A DNA stretch of 64,000 bases from Actinomycetota bacterium (GCA_009773565.1 WSXY01000002.1:292463-356462); one strand, 5' to 3'. Shown: positions 51,832 to 60,206, counted from the first letter of the stretch. Program-made: numbers and translations. Notes: generated from the sequence alone by a model not told the origin.

Positions 51832-53058
51832 ATGGCAATCACGGATATTCCCCGCACGATCTGGTGGGAGGACGGCAAGGTCGTTCTCGTCGATCAGTCA
51901 CGGCTGCCGCTACAAGGCGATCTGCTCGTCTGCAACACCTACGACGGCGTCTGCCACGCAATTAGCGGCATGGCAGTTCGGGGGGCACCCGCTCTTGGCG
52001 TGGCCGCCGCCCTTGCCGTGGCGCTCTGGGCCACCACTGCGGGCGCGGTAATCGACGACACGGAGACGTTCCTCGCAGAGCTTGATCGTGTTGCCGACGA
52101 GATCGCCGGAACGCGACCGACGGCGGTGAACCTCGCGTGGGGTGCCGAGCGTATGAAGCGTTTCGCGCGCGACAACGCCGATGTCGGCCTTGACGAACTT
52201 CGCGAGCTCATCCTGATCGAGGCGAACGCAATCCGCGATGAGGACGAAGCGCGCAACCGCGCTATCGGCGCCAACGGCGCGGAGCTTATCGAGCCCGGCA
52301 GCCGCGTGCTCACGCACTGCAACGCCGGTTCGCTCGCGACGGCGTACTTCGGCACGGCGCTTGGCGTGATCTTCTCGGCGCACGAGCAGGGCAAGATCGA
52401 GGGTGTGTGGGTCGACGAAACACGTCCGGTGCTTCAGGGCGCGCGTCTCACCGCGTGGGAGCTCAAGCTTGCGGGCGTGCCGCACAAGCTCATCACCGAT
52501 AACATGGCCGCGAGCATCATGCGTGCCGGTCTGGTCGATGCTGTCATCGTTGGCGCCGACAGGATCGCTGCCAACGGCGACGTCGCGAACAAGATCGGAA
52601 CCTACGGGCTTGCGGTGCTCTGCAAGGAGCATGGCATCCCGTTCTACGTTGCGGCGCCGACATCCACGGTCGACCTCACGCTCGAAAGCGGTGACGACAT
52701 CGTCATCGAGGAACGAGATCCCCGCGAAGTCACCGGCGTAACGGTTTCGGGCATCATCGAGCCCGATTCCGCATCGGCATTGCGCGCGTTCGACATGCTC
52801 ACCGATGCCGGGGCGTACGAGGTGCCGATGAAGAAGGGTCACCAGCTGGTGATCGACCGCAAGGGCGGCGCGTACAAGTTCGACGGATGGTTCCGGATAG
52901 CGCCTCCCGGAGTCGAGGTCTATAACCCCGCCTTCGACGTGACGCCTGCGGCGTACGTGACCGCAATCATCACGGAGCGGGGCGTTGTCCGTGCGCCGTA
53001 CATCGAGACGCTTGCCTCGGGGTGCTGCGGGTCAGGCGCCATTCACGAGCTGGGCTAG
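51832..53058 (+). CDS. mtnA: Methylthioribose-1-phosphate isomerase
   Basis: The protein belongs to the eIF2B-like MtnA family and isomerises methylthioribose 1-phosphate in methionine salvage. It shows the catalytic Cys in LTHCNAGSLATAYFGTALG and Asp in VIVGADRIAANGDVANKIG. At 408 residues it is longer than usual (about 350). The extra C-terminal part (about 335-408) includes KGHQLVIDRKGGAYKFDGW before the closing TPAAYVTAIITERG. No other mtn gene is in the window, so 5-deoxyribose disposal is a possible alternative role. Confidence 0.9.
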   Translation: MAITDIPRTIWWEDGKVVLVDQSRLPLQGDLLVCNTYDGVCHAISGMAVRGAPALGVAAALAVALWATTAGAVIDDTETFLAELDRVADEIAGTRPTAVNLAWGAERMKRFARDNADVGLDELRELILIEANAIRDEDEARNRAIGANGAELIEPGSRVLTHCNAGSLATAYFGTALGVIFSAHEQGKIEGVWVDETRPVLQGARLTAWELKLAGVPHKLITDNMAASIMRAGLVDAVIVGADRIAANGDVANKIGTYGLAVLCKEHGIPFYVAAPTSTVDLTLESGDDIVIEERDPREVTGVTVSGIIEPDSASALRAFDMLTDAGAYEVPMKKGHQLVIDRKGGAYKFDGWFRIAPPGVEVYNPAFDVTPAAYVTAIITERGVVRAPYIETLASGCCGSGAIHELG

Positions 53059-53067
53059 GCGAGACAG

Positions 53068-53976
53068 GTGTCAATCAGCGCGCTGCTTCCGGTGATCGCG
53101 GGCGTGCTCGCGTATGTCGGGCTCGGGGTGCTGCTTCGGAAGACGAAGCTACTGACCCCCGAGGACTCGAAGCCCCTCAACACGCTCCTCATCTACGTCG
53201 CGCTTCCGGCCCTCGTCTTCACGACCATTCAGCCCACCGTGCCCGACGGGCGTCTCGCCATCCTGCCGGGGATCGCATGGCTGGTGGTGATCGCGGGCAT
53301 CGCCATCGCGTGGGGACTCACCAGGCTTCTTCATCTTGAAGGACCGACCGCGGGGGCTTTCATCCTCGTCGCAGTGTTCGGGAACACCGCGTACATCGGC
53401 TATCCGGTTGCGTCCGCACTCCTGGGGGACGCGGGTCTCGTGCGCGCGATCTTCTCTGATCTGTTCGGCAACACGGCCGCGATCATCACTCTGGGCGCGC
53501 TTGTGGCGAGTCATTACGGAGAGCACGAACTCAAAGTGAACCCACTACGAGAGATTCTGACCTTCCCGCCATTCATCGCGCTGGCGCTTGCCCTGGTTCT
53601 CCGGTCGGTTCCCGTTCCGGAAATGGTTGGTTCCTGGTTAGGCGCGCTCGGTAAGCTTGTCGTGCCGCTGATCATGATCTCGGTCGGGCTGTCGCTCAGA
53701 CCGAAAAGTGTCGGAGAGCATCTTTCGAAGATCGCTGCGATAGCGGGTGTGAAGCTTGTCGTGTTGCCGCTTCTTGCACTCGCGATCGGGACGCTCTTGA
53801 CGCACGACGTGTCGACGCTGCGCATCGCCGTGCTCGAGGCAGGGGTACCGTCGATGATGTTCACGCTGGTCTTTGGCATGCGATTCAAGTTGGATATCGA
53901 CCTTATCGCCTCGGCGATTCTGGTCACGACCGTGGGCGCGATAGTGACGATTCCGCTTTTGCAGCTGCTCGTCTAG
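53068..53976 (+). CDS. AEC (auxin efflux carrier) family transporter
   Basis: The 302-residue membrane protein has ten helices in two five-helix halves. The family motifs NTLLIYVALPALVF, FGNTAYIGYPVA and VPLIMISVGLSL are present. AEC proteins export organic or amino acids. Start GTG at 53068, 9 bases after mtnA. Substrate unknown. Confidence 0.88.
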   Translation: MSISALLPVIAGVLAYVGLGVLLRKTKLLTPEDSKPLNTLLIYVALPALVFTTIQPTVPDGRLAILPGIAWLVVIAGIAIAWGLTRLLHLEGPTAGAFILVAVFGNTAYIGYPVASALLGDAGLVRAIFSDLFGNTAAIITLGALVASHYGEHELKVNPLREILTFPPFIALALALVLRSVPVPEMVGSWLGALGKLVVPLIMISVGLSLRPKSVGEHLSKIAAIAGVKLVVLPLLALAIGTLLTHDVSTLRIAVLEAGVPSMMFTLVFGMRFKLDIDLIASAILVTTVGAIVTIPLLQLLV

Positions 53977-53997
53977 CGTCCGCCGGATGGGGGCGTT

Positions 53998-54672
53998 GTG
54001 AGCATCTTTGTCGCGCTTGCAGAGGTGTTCTCGCCCATTCGGTGTGCGGGGTGTGATCTACCGGGTGCAGTGCTCTGCCCTGCATGTGCCGGGGAGTTGC
54101 CGCTTATCGACGCGAGGTGTTCATGTCGGCGTTGCGGCGCGGATTGCGGCCGGCGCGAATGCGGCGAGTGTAGAGATCGCGACTTTGCGTTCACCCGAGC
54201 CGTGTGCGCGGGGCGACTTGAACCGCCATTGTCGCGATTGATCACGGTTCACAAGGATGCCGGTGAGCGCCGGTACGCAGCCGCCCTTGGCGAGTTGCTT
54301 CTGAGCGCGTGTGAGCCGTGGCGGGGGTGGCCTGACGCCGTGAGTGCCATCCCGCCGTCAAGGGAGGCCCTCGCTCGGCGTGGCTTCGATCACACCCGTG
54401 TGCTTGCGAACACGGTAGCCACAGGATTGGGGATCCCGGTCGTGTCATTGCTCGGGGTTGCGCGCCGGCAAGATCAGCGTGCGCTGACGCGGGAGCAGCG
54501 CTTCGCGAACATGCAGGGGTCGTTTCACCTGCAGCCCGGTGCACAGCCGCGAGGACGCATACTGCTGGTGGATGACGTATTCACGACCGGAGCAACGCTC
54601 GACGGAGCGGCGAGAGTGCTCCTGGCCGCAGGCGCGGATGAGGTCAGGGTTGCTGCTGTCGCTCGAGCTTGA
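53998..54672 (+). CDS. comF: ComF family phosphoribosyltransferase-like protein
   Basis: The 224-residue protein has an N-terminal zinc-finger-like cluster (CAGCDLPGAVLCPAC, then CSCRRCG and CGECRD). A phosphoribosyltransferase domain follows, with RRGFDHTRVLA and the PRPP loop ILLVDDVFTTGATL. ComFC proteins act in natural transformation. It commonly neighbours raiA/hpf; here raiA lies 5 kb away. Confidence 0.9.
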   Translation: MSIFVALAEVFSPIRCAGCDLPGAVLCPACAGELPLIDARCSCRRCGADCGRRECGECRDRDFAFTRAVCAGRLEPPLSRLITVHKDAGERRYAAALGELLLSACEPWRGWPDAVSAIPPSREALARRGFDHTRVLANTVATGLGIPVVSLLGVARRQDQRALTREQRFANMQGSFHLQPGAQPRGRILLVDDVFTTGATLDGAARVLLAAGADEVRVAAVARA

Positions 54673-54684
54673 AGAGGCCTCCGG

Positions 54685-55104
54685 CTATCGCGCTCTGCGT
54701 CGCAGGTTCCCGAGAAGCACGGTGCCGACGACGATGCTTGCGAGAGCAGCCCACGGTCCAAAACCCGATGCGCCGGCATTGCTCAAGGTCGAAACAAGCA
54801 CGATGCCGAGAACCGCTCCCGCGAGCGCACCGGCGTAGCCCTTTGCGAGCGAGTAATGCGACCGTCTTGAGAATCGGGCGAGAACCCGGGGGCCAAGCGG
54901 GGCACCTACGACGATGCCGATGAGGCCACCTGTAAGAAGCCGGGCGATGTCCTGGAGACCCTGCGTTCCGGAGATGTAGTCGAGTCCCCATCGGGCGGCG
55001 AGTCCAAAGACCACTGCAAGCGCCGCCCCCGAAAGAAGCGAAGCCGCCGCCTCAAGCACGTAGTCGAGAGCCGTCGATTCTAGTGGCTGTTCGTTGCCCG
55101 TCAT
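54685..55104 (-). CDS. Hypothetical membrane protein
   Basis: The 139-residue protein has about four helices (LLSGAALAVVFGLAARWG, DIARLLTGGLIGIVVGAPLG, GYAGALAGAVLGIVLVS, WAALASIVVGTVLLG). The start at 55104 follows GGAGG on the minus strand. The longer frame upstream runs through the RNA locus and is rejected. It is convergent with comF (12-base gap). No family recognised. Confidence 0.7.
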   Translation of the reverse strand: MTGNEQPLESTALDYVLEAAASLLSGAALAVVFGLAARWGLDYISGTQGLQDIARLLTGGLIGIVVGAPLGPRVLARFSRRSHYSLAKGYAGALAGAVLGIVLVSTLSNAGASGFGPWAALASIVVGTVLLGNLRRRAR

Positions 55105-55194
55105 CGTTCCTCCGTCATGGTGCGAGTGTTGCTCGGGACACGTCCAACTCGGCCGCCAGCAGCGATGCGCGTGAGGCAAGGATAGCGGTTTTCC

Positions 55195-55203
55195 TGCTAC
55201 ACT
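55195..55203 (+). promoter_or_regulatory. Extended -10 for the structured RNA
   Basis: TGCTACACT fits TGn plus TACACT. A start 7 bases on is 55210, the first base of the RNA's closing helix. Confidence 0.6.
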
Positions 55204-55209
55204 TCTCCA

Positions 55210-55459
55210 TGCTTCCATCCGGGTCTGTGGTTGCGGGCGCGCAAGCGCCTCAGTCCAAGGTAGACGCGGCCGAAAGGACCCACGTAAGCCGGCGGTTCGC
55301 CGTCGCGCGAGCATGGCGCGTCTTAGGGGTAAGTCGTACCGTCCGGTCCAACCATCCCGGTTGGCGGGCGAGAGGGCCGGTAGTGAGATAACATCAAGCG
55401 GAAGCTCCGGTACGCGAGTGTGGGGCCAAAGACCAGGTCAGCCGGATGGAAGCACTTTT
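55210..55459 (+). ncRNA. Structured RNA of about 250 nt, candidate raiA-motif RNA
   Basis: The ends pair perfectly over 13 bp (55210-55222 with 55442-55454), followed by CTTTT. Inside are several hairpins. 55236-55240/55245-55249 has a GCAA tetraloop. 55290-55294/55298-55302 is a 5-bp stem. 55348-55353/55359-55364 is enclosed by 55337-55344/55374-55382. 55262-55268/55317-55323 is a long-range stem. No convincing ORF fills it. Tetraloops, a multibranch layout and promoter match indicate a real RNA. It lacks RNase P, SRP and tmRNA signatures. The raiA RNA motif, known in actinobacteria near raiA and DNA-uptake genes, fits the position between comF and raiA; that identity is inference. Confidence 0.6.
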
Positions 55460-55486
55460 CGAAGTCTGAACGGAAGGACGCAGATC

Positions 55487-56329
55487 ATGCACTTGAGGCG
55501 GGTAGTAGCGTTAGTACTCAGCGCTGCGGTGCTGTTGTCTGTCGGAGGGTGCGGCGCCAAGAAACAGGCGACTCTCACACCGAAGATCGCCCCACCGGTG
55601 ATTGCCGCTGAAGGCGTCCTGCGTGCGGGCGTGGACCTCTCGTATCCGCCATTCGCCGGAGAGGCGGGCGGCAAGAAGGTCGGCATCGACGTTGATGTGG
55701 CCGCAGCCGTTGCCGAGCGCCTCGGTCTGCGTCTCGAGGTCGTGGACATCAAGTCTGCCGACGTTCCCGCGGCTCTGAAGGCGAAAACGATTGATATCGC
55801 GCTCGGCGCCGTACCGATCGCCGATGCGGTGCTCGCCGACGTCACCGTGGCGGGCTCGTACTTCACAGATGGTCCGGGTCTGTTCTCGATGGTTGCGAGC
55901 GGGGCTCCTGCGCCAACCATCAAGCAGGATGGACTCGCCAAACTCAGGGTCGGTGCGCAGCAGGGATCCGCCGTCTTCTGGGCTCTAGAGTCCGCATATG
56001 GCGAGGGTTTTGTCGCCGCGTCGCCGGCAGTTCGTGGGGCTTTTGAGGCGCTGAGTGCCGGGAGTCTGGACGTCGTTGCCGCCGATGCAGTCGTAGGTGC
56101 CTACCTGGCCCGCGACTTCCCGGGCGTGGCGTTCGTCGGGCAGTACGGCTCAGCCGAACCGCTCGGCGTCTTGGTGGCGAAGGATGACAGCGCCCTAGAG
56201 TCAGCGATTCGAGGAGTACTCGATGTGCTGTCTTCCGAAGGTGTGCTCGATGCGATTCGCACTAAGTGGGTAGGGGCGCTGCCGGTTCTCGAGGCAGAGG
56301 CATCCGGGGACACATCCACGACTCCGTAG
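55487..56329 (+). CDS. Amino-acid-type solute-binding lipoprotein, normal domain order
   Basis: The 280-residue protein has a lipoprotein signal (LLSVGGC, Cys22) and then the usual type II binding fold (AGVDLSYPPFAGE at about 47-60). The lobe-2 acidic residue is in VVAADAVVGAYL. The usual TxxR carboxylate-binding motif is replaced by PIADAVLADV (about 110-119), so a standard alpha-amino-acid ligand is doubtful. ATG 55487 follows GGAAGG. It lies directly after the structured RNA and ends in its own terminator. Confidence 0.85.
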   Translation: MHLRRVVALVLSAAVLLSVGGCGAKKQATLTPKIAPPVIAAEGVLRAGVDLSYPPFAGEAGGKKVGIDVDVAAAVAERLGLRLEVVDIKSADVPAALKAKTIDIALGAVPIADAVLADVTVAGSYFTDGPGLFSMVASGAPAPTIKQDGLAKLRVGAQQGSAVFWALESAYGEGFVAASPAVRGAFEALSAGSLDVVAADAVVGAYLARDFPGVAFVGQYGSAEPLGVLVAKDDSALESAIRGVLDVLSSEGVLDAIRTKWVGALPVLEAEASGDTSTTP

Positions 56330-56356
56330 GGCCAGATCTGCGTGAAGCGCTATTCG

Positions 56357-56387
56357 ACGACTCGCGCTGCGTGCGCGGGTCGTTTTT
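56357..56387 (+). terminator. Terminator after the first binding protein
   Basis: An 11-bp stem (56357-56367 with 56373-56383, one U-G pair) is followed by TTTTT. Confidence 0.9.
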
Positions 56388-56450
56388 GCATAATGCGGCT
56401 GACCAGACGCATACTCAAGCTGGGCTATCACACCTGTGCGGTAATTGCGC

Positions 56451-56456
56451 TATAGT
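56451..56456 (+). promoter_or_regulatory. Candidate -10 for the transporter unit
   Basis: TATAGT lies 65 bases before the second binding-protein gene. No clear -35 box is seen. Confidence 0.45.
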
Positions 56457-56520
56457 TATGCACCGTGGGTTGGATAAGCGCCACCTGGCGCTTGGAATAT
56501 CAGCATCTGAAGGAGGTTCC

Positions 56521-57396
56521 ATGAGCAAGACCGGCAAGATTTTCGCGCTCCTCATGGTCTTCGCGCTCCTCGTCAGCGCACTTGCGCTCGGCGGTTGTGC
56601 GAAGAAGGACGAGGGAACAGGCACCACGCCGCCCCCGGCCGAGAAAGTCGGAATCAAGAGTGTTGACGACCTCAAGAAGGGCGACAAAGTCGCCGTTCAG
56701 TCCGGTACGACCGGTGAGGGTTGGGCGAAAGAGAATCTTGAGCCCAAGGGCATCGTTGTTGTTCCTTACGACGACGTGCTGCTTGCCTTCTCGGCCCTTC
56801 AGGCCGGCGACGTCCTCGGCGTCATCAACGACCTGCCGATTTCGCAGGACGTTGTGAAGGATCAGACCCGTGGTCTCGAGATCGTTCAGGAGATCACCAC
56901 CAACGAGGCGTACGGCTTCGCGTTCAGCAAGAAGAACACGGTTCTGCGCGACTCCGTTAACTGGGCGCTCGCGGAAGTCATCAAGGATGGTTCTTACAAC
57001 ACGATCTACGCCAAGTGGTTCGGTTCTGAGCCCATGTCAATGCCCAAGGCTGTCAGCGGCATCACCGCCAAGCCCGCGGGTGAGCTCAAGACTCTTACCG
57101 CCGGCAAGATCATCCTCGGCTCCGACACTGCCTACCCGCCGTTCGAGAACGTCGAGGGTGGAGCAACGGTCGGCTTTGACGTCGATCTCATGGCTGCAAT
57201 CGCGGCCAAGCTCGGTCTGACGTCTGAGTTCAAGAGCTACAAGTTCGACGCTCTCATCACCGGCGTTCAGGCCGGCAGCGAGTTCGACATGGTCGCATCT
57301 GCCATGACGATCACCGATGAGCGCAAGCAGTCGATCGACTTCTCGGATCCTTACATCAACTCGAACCAGTCACTTGCGGTCAAAAAGGCTCAGTAG
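56521..57396 (+). CDS. Circularly permuted amino-acid-binding lipoprotein
   Basis: The 291-residue protein has a lipoprotein signal (LALGGC, Cys26). Residues 43-168 match the second half of a HisJ/GlnH-type binding protein: DLKKGDKVAVQSGTTGEG, VINDLPIS and YGFAFSKKN, ending IYAKWFG. Residues 190-289 match the first half: ILGSDTAYPPFE, TVGFDVDLMAAIAAKLG, AMTITDERKQ and SIDFSDPY. The order is thus swapped, with a linker at 169-189. Ligand residues are kept (Thr63-64, Asp104, Tyr205, Arg268), so a functional amino-acid binder is likely. The ATG follows AAGGAGG. Confidence 0.92.
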   Translation: MSKTGKIFALLMVFALLVSALALGGCAKKDEGTGTTPPPAEKVGIKSVDDLKKGDKVAVQSGTTGEGWAKENLEPKGIVVVPYDDVLLAFSALQAGDVLGVINDLPISQDVVKDQTRGLEIVQEITTNEAYGFAFSKKNTVLRDSVNWALAEVIKDGSYNTIYAKWFGSEPMSMPKAVSGITAKPAGELKTLTAGKIILGSDTAYPPFENVEGGATVGFDVDLMAAIAAKLGLTSEFKSYKFDALITGVQAGSEFDMVASAMTITDERKQSIDFSDPYINSNQSLAVKKAQ

Positions 57397-57421
57397 CCTG
57401 ACTGTGTGACGTAGTATGCTA

Positions 57422-57448
57422 GGGGCCGGTGGCTGAGCCACCGGCCCT
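57422..57448 (+). promoter_or_regulatory. Intercistronic hairpin
   Basis: An 11-bp perfect stem (57423-57433 with 57437-57447, TGA loop) has no U run. It stands between the binding-protein and permease genes. Such hairpins often protect the upstream mRNA and lower permease output. Confidence 0.6.
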
Positions 57449-57476
57449 GATGCATTCGCTCTTCCGAGGAGGCGGC

Positions 57477-58766
57477 GTGAACTCTAAGCTTCGGAATGCT
57501 TTGTGGTATGCGGCACTCGCGATTGCCGGCGTTGTCATCGGCGCGCTGCTGCTTACCATGGTCGGGCCGGGGCGTGTCCTCTATAAGGACCCCCCACGAC
57601 GCGGAACGACCGATATCGTTGATGCCGTCTACCTCATCTCGCCCACGCGAGACACCCTTACGATCGGCAGCCGACAGGCCGACATCGTGCCCCGGAAGGC
57701 TGTCCTCGCAGACAATCTCGCCGTCACGCTGACGCGCACGCCTGCGGGCGGAGGAATGGGCAAGAGCACCTGGGCTGTCGCCGCCGAGGAAACGAGTCCG
57801 ACACCGGTGCTCCTGAACGGTGCGGTGCCCGCCGCCGGAGCCACGCTGAAAAGCGGCGATGTCCTCACCGTAGGCGGCCTCAAGATGACGTTCGATGGCG
57901 GCCGTCGGGGGCTTCTCGGCGCTGTCGACTGGTGGGAGGCGGGTAAGGTTTCCCACCTCTTCGCTTCACCACAGGTCATAGCTGAGGCCTTCCCGATCCT
58001 TCTCGCGGCGTATCCGATCTCTCTTGTCGCCGTATTCCTCTCATTCATTCTCGCGATTCCGGGCGGACTCGCCCTGGCGTTCATGAAGATGGCCAAGTCG
58101 CGCTGGTTCCGCTTTCCGGCGACAGCCTACGTGGACTTCGTCCGAGGCACGCCCATCTTCCTGCAGATTCTCCTGGTGTTCTTCGGCCTGCCGCTCATGC
58201 CGCCGTGGCAGGCGCTTGTTAGTGCGTTCCCGCAGATCAACGACGCGGGCCTGCTAGGGGTTTCTAACTCCATGTGGCTGCGAGTACTCGTCGTTCTTGC
58301 CTTCAACTCGGCAGCGTACATGGCCGAGATCTTCCGTGCCGGCATCCAGTCGATCAACAAGGGGCAGATGGAGGCCGCGCGATCGCTTGGCATGAGCACT
58401 GCGGCCGCGATGGCGTTCATCATCATCCCGCAGACCGTGCGCCGGATTCTGCCGACGATGATGTCCGAGTTCATCTTGCTCTTCAAAGACACGTCGCTCT
58501 TCGCGGCTGTCGGACTACCCGAGATCGTCATGCGTGCGAGAGAGGTCGCTTCGACCCGGCTCAACGTTTCAGGATACTTGCTCGCAGCGGTCTTCTATCT
58601 GGTCATCACGATTCCGCTAGGTCGCTTCGTCCAGCAACTGGAGAACCGGCTTGCGGCATCTGAGGGTGGTGGAGCGGCGACGTTCCACAAGAGCACCGAG
58701 GACAATCTCGAGAACGCCGCGAAGATCAAACAGGGCCTGGCAGCTCCGACCGCGGATCGGGTGTGA
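57477..58766 (+). CDS. Amino-acid ABC transporter permease with inserted FHA-like domain
   Basis: The 429-residue protein has membrane helix 1 at about 8-29. A soluble region at about 45-140 reads like an FHA domain ([11 protein letters not shown], then LLNG, then [16 protein letters not shown]). The HisM/GlnP-type permease core starts at about 165, with the EAA loop [20 protein letters not shown] (299-318). By topology the extra domain should face outside. Key FHA phosphate-binding residues look degenerate. GTG 57477 follows GAGGAGG. A 45-residue charged tail ends the protein. Confidence 0.9.
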   Translation: MNSKLRNALWYAALAIAGVVIGALLLTMVGPGRVLYKDPPRRGTTDIVDAVYLISPTRDTLTIGSRQADIVPRKAVLADNLAVTLTRTPAGGGMGKSTWAVAAEETSPTPVLLNGAVPAAGATLKSGDVLTVGGLKMTFDGGRRGLLGAVDWWEAGKVSHLFASPQVIAEAFPILLAAYPISLVAVFLSFILAIPGGLALAFMKMAKSRWFRFPATAYVDFVRGTPIFLQILLVFFGLPLMPPWQALVSAFPQINDAGLLGVSNSMWLRVLVVLAFNSAAYMAEIFRAGIQSINKGQMEAARSLGMSTAAAMAFIIIPQTVRRILPTMMSEFILLFKDTSLFAAVGLPEIVMRAREVASTRLNVSGYLLAAVFYLVITIPLGRFVQQLENRLAASEGGGAATFHKSTEDNLENAAKIKQGLAAPTADRV

Positions 58767-59518
58767 TGATGATGACTTCCAACGGAAGCGAGCCGATCGT
58801 CCGCCTTCGGGGCCTCAAGAAGAACTTCGGCGAGCTTGAGGTGCTTAAGGGCGTCGACATGGACGTCAAGAAGGGCGAGGTCGTCGTCATTCTCGGTCCC
58901 TCGGGATCGGGCAAGTCGACGCTCCTGCGCTGCGTGAACCGGCTTGAAGAGCCGACGGGCGGAGAGATCTGGTTCGAGGACGTACAGGTCAACTCGCCCA
59001 AGACCAACATCAACGAGGTGCGCGAGAAGATCGGGATGGTCTTTCAGTCCTTCAACCTCTTCCCGCATCTGACCGCCAAGGGCAACGTCATGCTCGCCCA
59101 GCGCAAGGTTCTGAAGCGTTCCAAGGATGAGGCGGATCGCGTCGCGATCGAGCAACTTGAGCGCGTCGGCCTTGGTGACCGCGTCGACTACTATCCCGCG
59201 CAGCTGTCCGGTGGCCAGCAGCAACGTGTGGCAATCGCGCGCGCACTTGCGATGGACCCGCATGTCATGCTCTTTGACGAGGTCACGTCGGCGCTCGATC
59301 CCGAACTCGTTCGAGGCGTACTCGACGTCATGAAGCAGTTGGCGCTCGCCGGCATGACGATGCTCGTCGTGACGCACGAGATGGGCTTCGCGCGTGAGGT
59401 GGCAAGCCGCGCCGTCTTCATGGATGGCGGCGTTATTGTCGAGGAAGGCACGCCGGAGCAGGTCTTCGATCACCCGCGCAATGAGCGCACCAAAGACTTC
59501 CTCGGGCACATCAGTTAG
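58766..59518 (+). CDS. Amino-acid ABC transporter ATP-binding protein (GlnQ type)
   Basis: The protein of about 250 residues has Walker [10 protein letters not shown], the Q-loop [13 protein letters not shown], signature [15 protein letters not shown], Walker [13 protein letters not shown] and the switch His in VVTHEMG. Four start codons follow each other (GTG 58763, then ATG 58766, 58769 and 58772). The ATG at 58766 overlaps the permease stop (TGATG). Confidence 0.95.
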   Translation: MMMTSNGSEPIVRLRGLKKNFGELEVLKGVDMDVKKGEVVVILGPSGSGKSTLLRCVNRLEEPTGGEIWFEDVQVNSPKTNINEVREKIGMVFQSFNLFPHLTAKGNVMLAQRKVLKRSKDEADRVAIEQLERVGLGDRVDYYPAQLSGGQQQRVAIARALAMDPHVMLFDEVTSALDPELVRGVLDVMKQLALAGMTMLVVTHEMGFAREVASRAVFMDGGVIVEEGTPEQVFDHPRNERTKDFLGHIS

Positions 59519-59534
59519 ACAACTACGCAAACAC

Positions 59535-59576
59535 ACCCGCGAACGGCGCTTGTCGCGCTGTCTCGCGGGTATGTTT
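59535..59576 (+). terminator. Terminator of the ABC cassette
   Basis: ACCCGCGA (59535-59542) pairs with TCGCGGGT (59563-59570), with an inner GCGC pair, followed by ATGTTTA. Confidence 0.6.
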
Positions 59577-59579
59577 ATA
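59550..59579 (+). promoter_or_regulatory. Candidate promoter of raiA
   Basis: TTGTCG (59550-59555), 18 bases and TTTATA (59574-59579). It overlaps the preceding hairpin. Confidence 0.45.
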
Positions 59580-59608
59580 CATGTCCGCATCAACGTAGGA
59601 GGCCCACG

Positions 59609-60148
59609 ATGAAGATGATCATCAAGGGAAGGCACATGGATGTCACCCCTGCCATTCGTGAGTATGCAGAGGAGAAGATCGGTCGAATCGCCAAGGTTCT
59701 CGACAGCATGATCATGAGTGCCGAGGTGGAGCTGTTCACGGAGCGCAATCCCTCGATCGAAAACGGACAGGTCGCGGAAGTCACGGTCTACACGAAGGGG
59801 CACGTGATTCGTGCCAAAGAGGCATCGTCGGATATGTATGCGGCGATCGACCTCGTTTCGGACAAGCTTGAGCGGCAGGTCAAGAAGTACAAGACGAAGA
59901 TCATCGACCGTCACAAGGTTGCGCCCGTGTTGGTGCCGGCTGAGCCGCTCGTTCCCGAGAAGTCTGATGAGCGCGTTATCGTGAAGACCAAGATCCTTGA
60001 GGTCAAGCCGATGTCGCCGGAAGAAGCGATTCTGCAGCTGGAGTTGCTCGGGCACGATTTCTTCGTATTCTCGTCTGCTGAGACTGAAGAGATCAGCGTT
60101 CTCTACCGCCGAAACGATGGAGACTACGGACTGATCGAGCCGCGCTAG
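59609..60148 (+). CDS. hpf: Ribosome hibernation-promoting factor, long form
   Basis: The 179-residue protein has an N-terminal S30AE domain (MIIKGRHMDVTPAIREYAEE). A linker and the C-terminal dimerisation domain (KPMSPEEAILQLELLGHDFF) follow. Long HPF forms 100S ribosome dimers in stationary phase. The ATG follows GTAGGAGG. Confidence 0.95.
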   Translation: MKMIIKGRHMDVTPAIREYAEEKIGRIAKVLDSMIMSAEVELFTERNPSIENGQVAEVTVYTKGHVIRAKEASSDMYAAIDLVSDKLERQVKKYKTKIIDRHKVAPVLVPAEPLVPEKSDERVIVKTKILEVKPMSPEEAILQLELLGHDFFVFSSAETEEISVLYRRNDGDYGLIEPR

Positions 60149-60172
60149 ATCGACGGTTTTCACGCTTTTGCG

Positions 60173-60206
60173 ATGAAGGGGCGCCTGGCGCCCCTTCATA
60201 CTTTGT
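60173..60206 (+). terminator. Terminator after hpf
   Basis: A 12-bp stem (60173-60184 with 60188-60199) is followed by ACTTTG. A smaller inverted repeat, CGAGTT/AACTCG, lies at 60211-60225. Confidence 0.8.

Noticed and set aside
55210-55459. RNase P RNA, SRP RNA, tmRNA or 6S RNA
   Set aside because: No GAGGAAAGUCC/ACAGAAA motifs, no SRP apical loop, no tRNA-like end, and too branched for 6S.
58595-60199. 534-residue minus-strand frame
   Set aside because: Antisense to the ABC ATPase and hpf genes.
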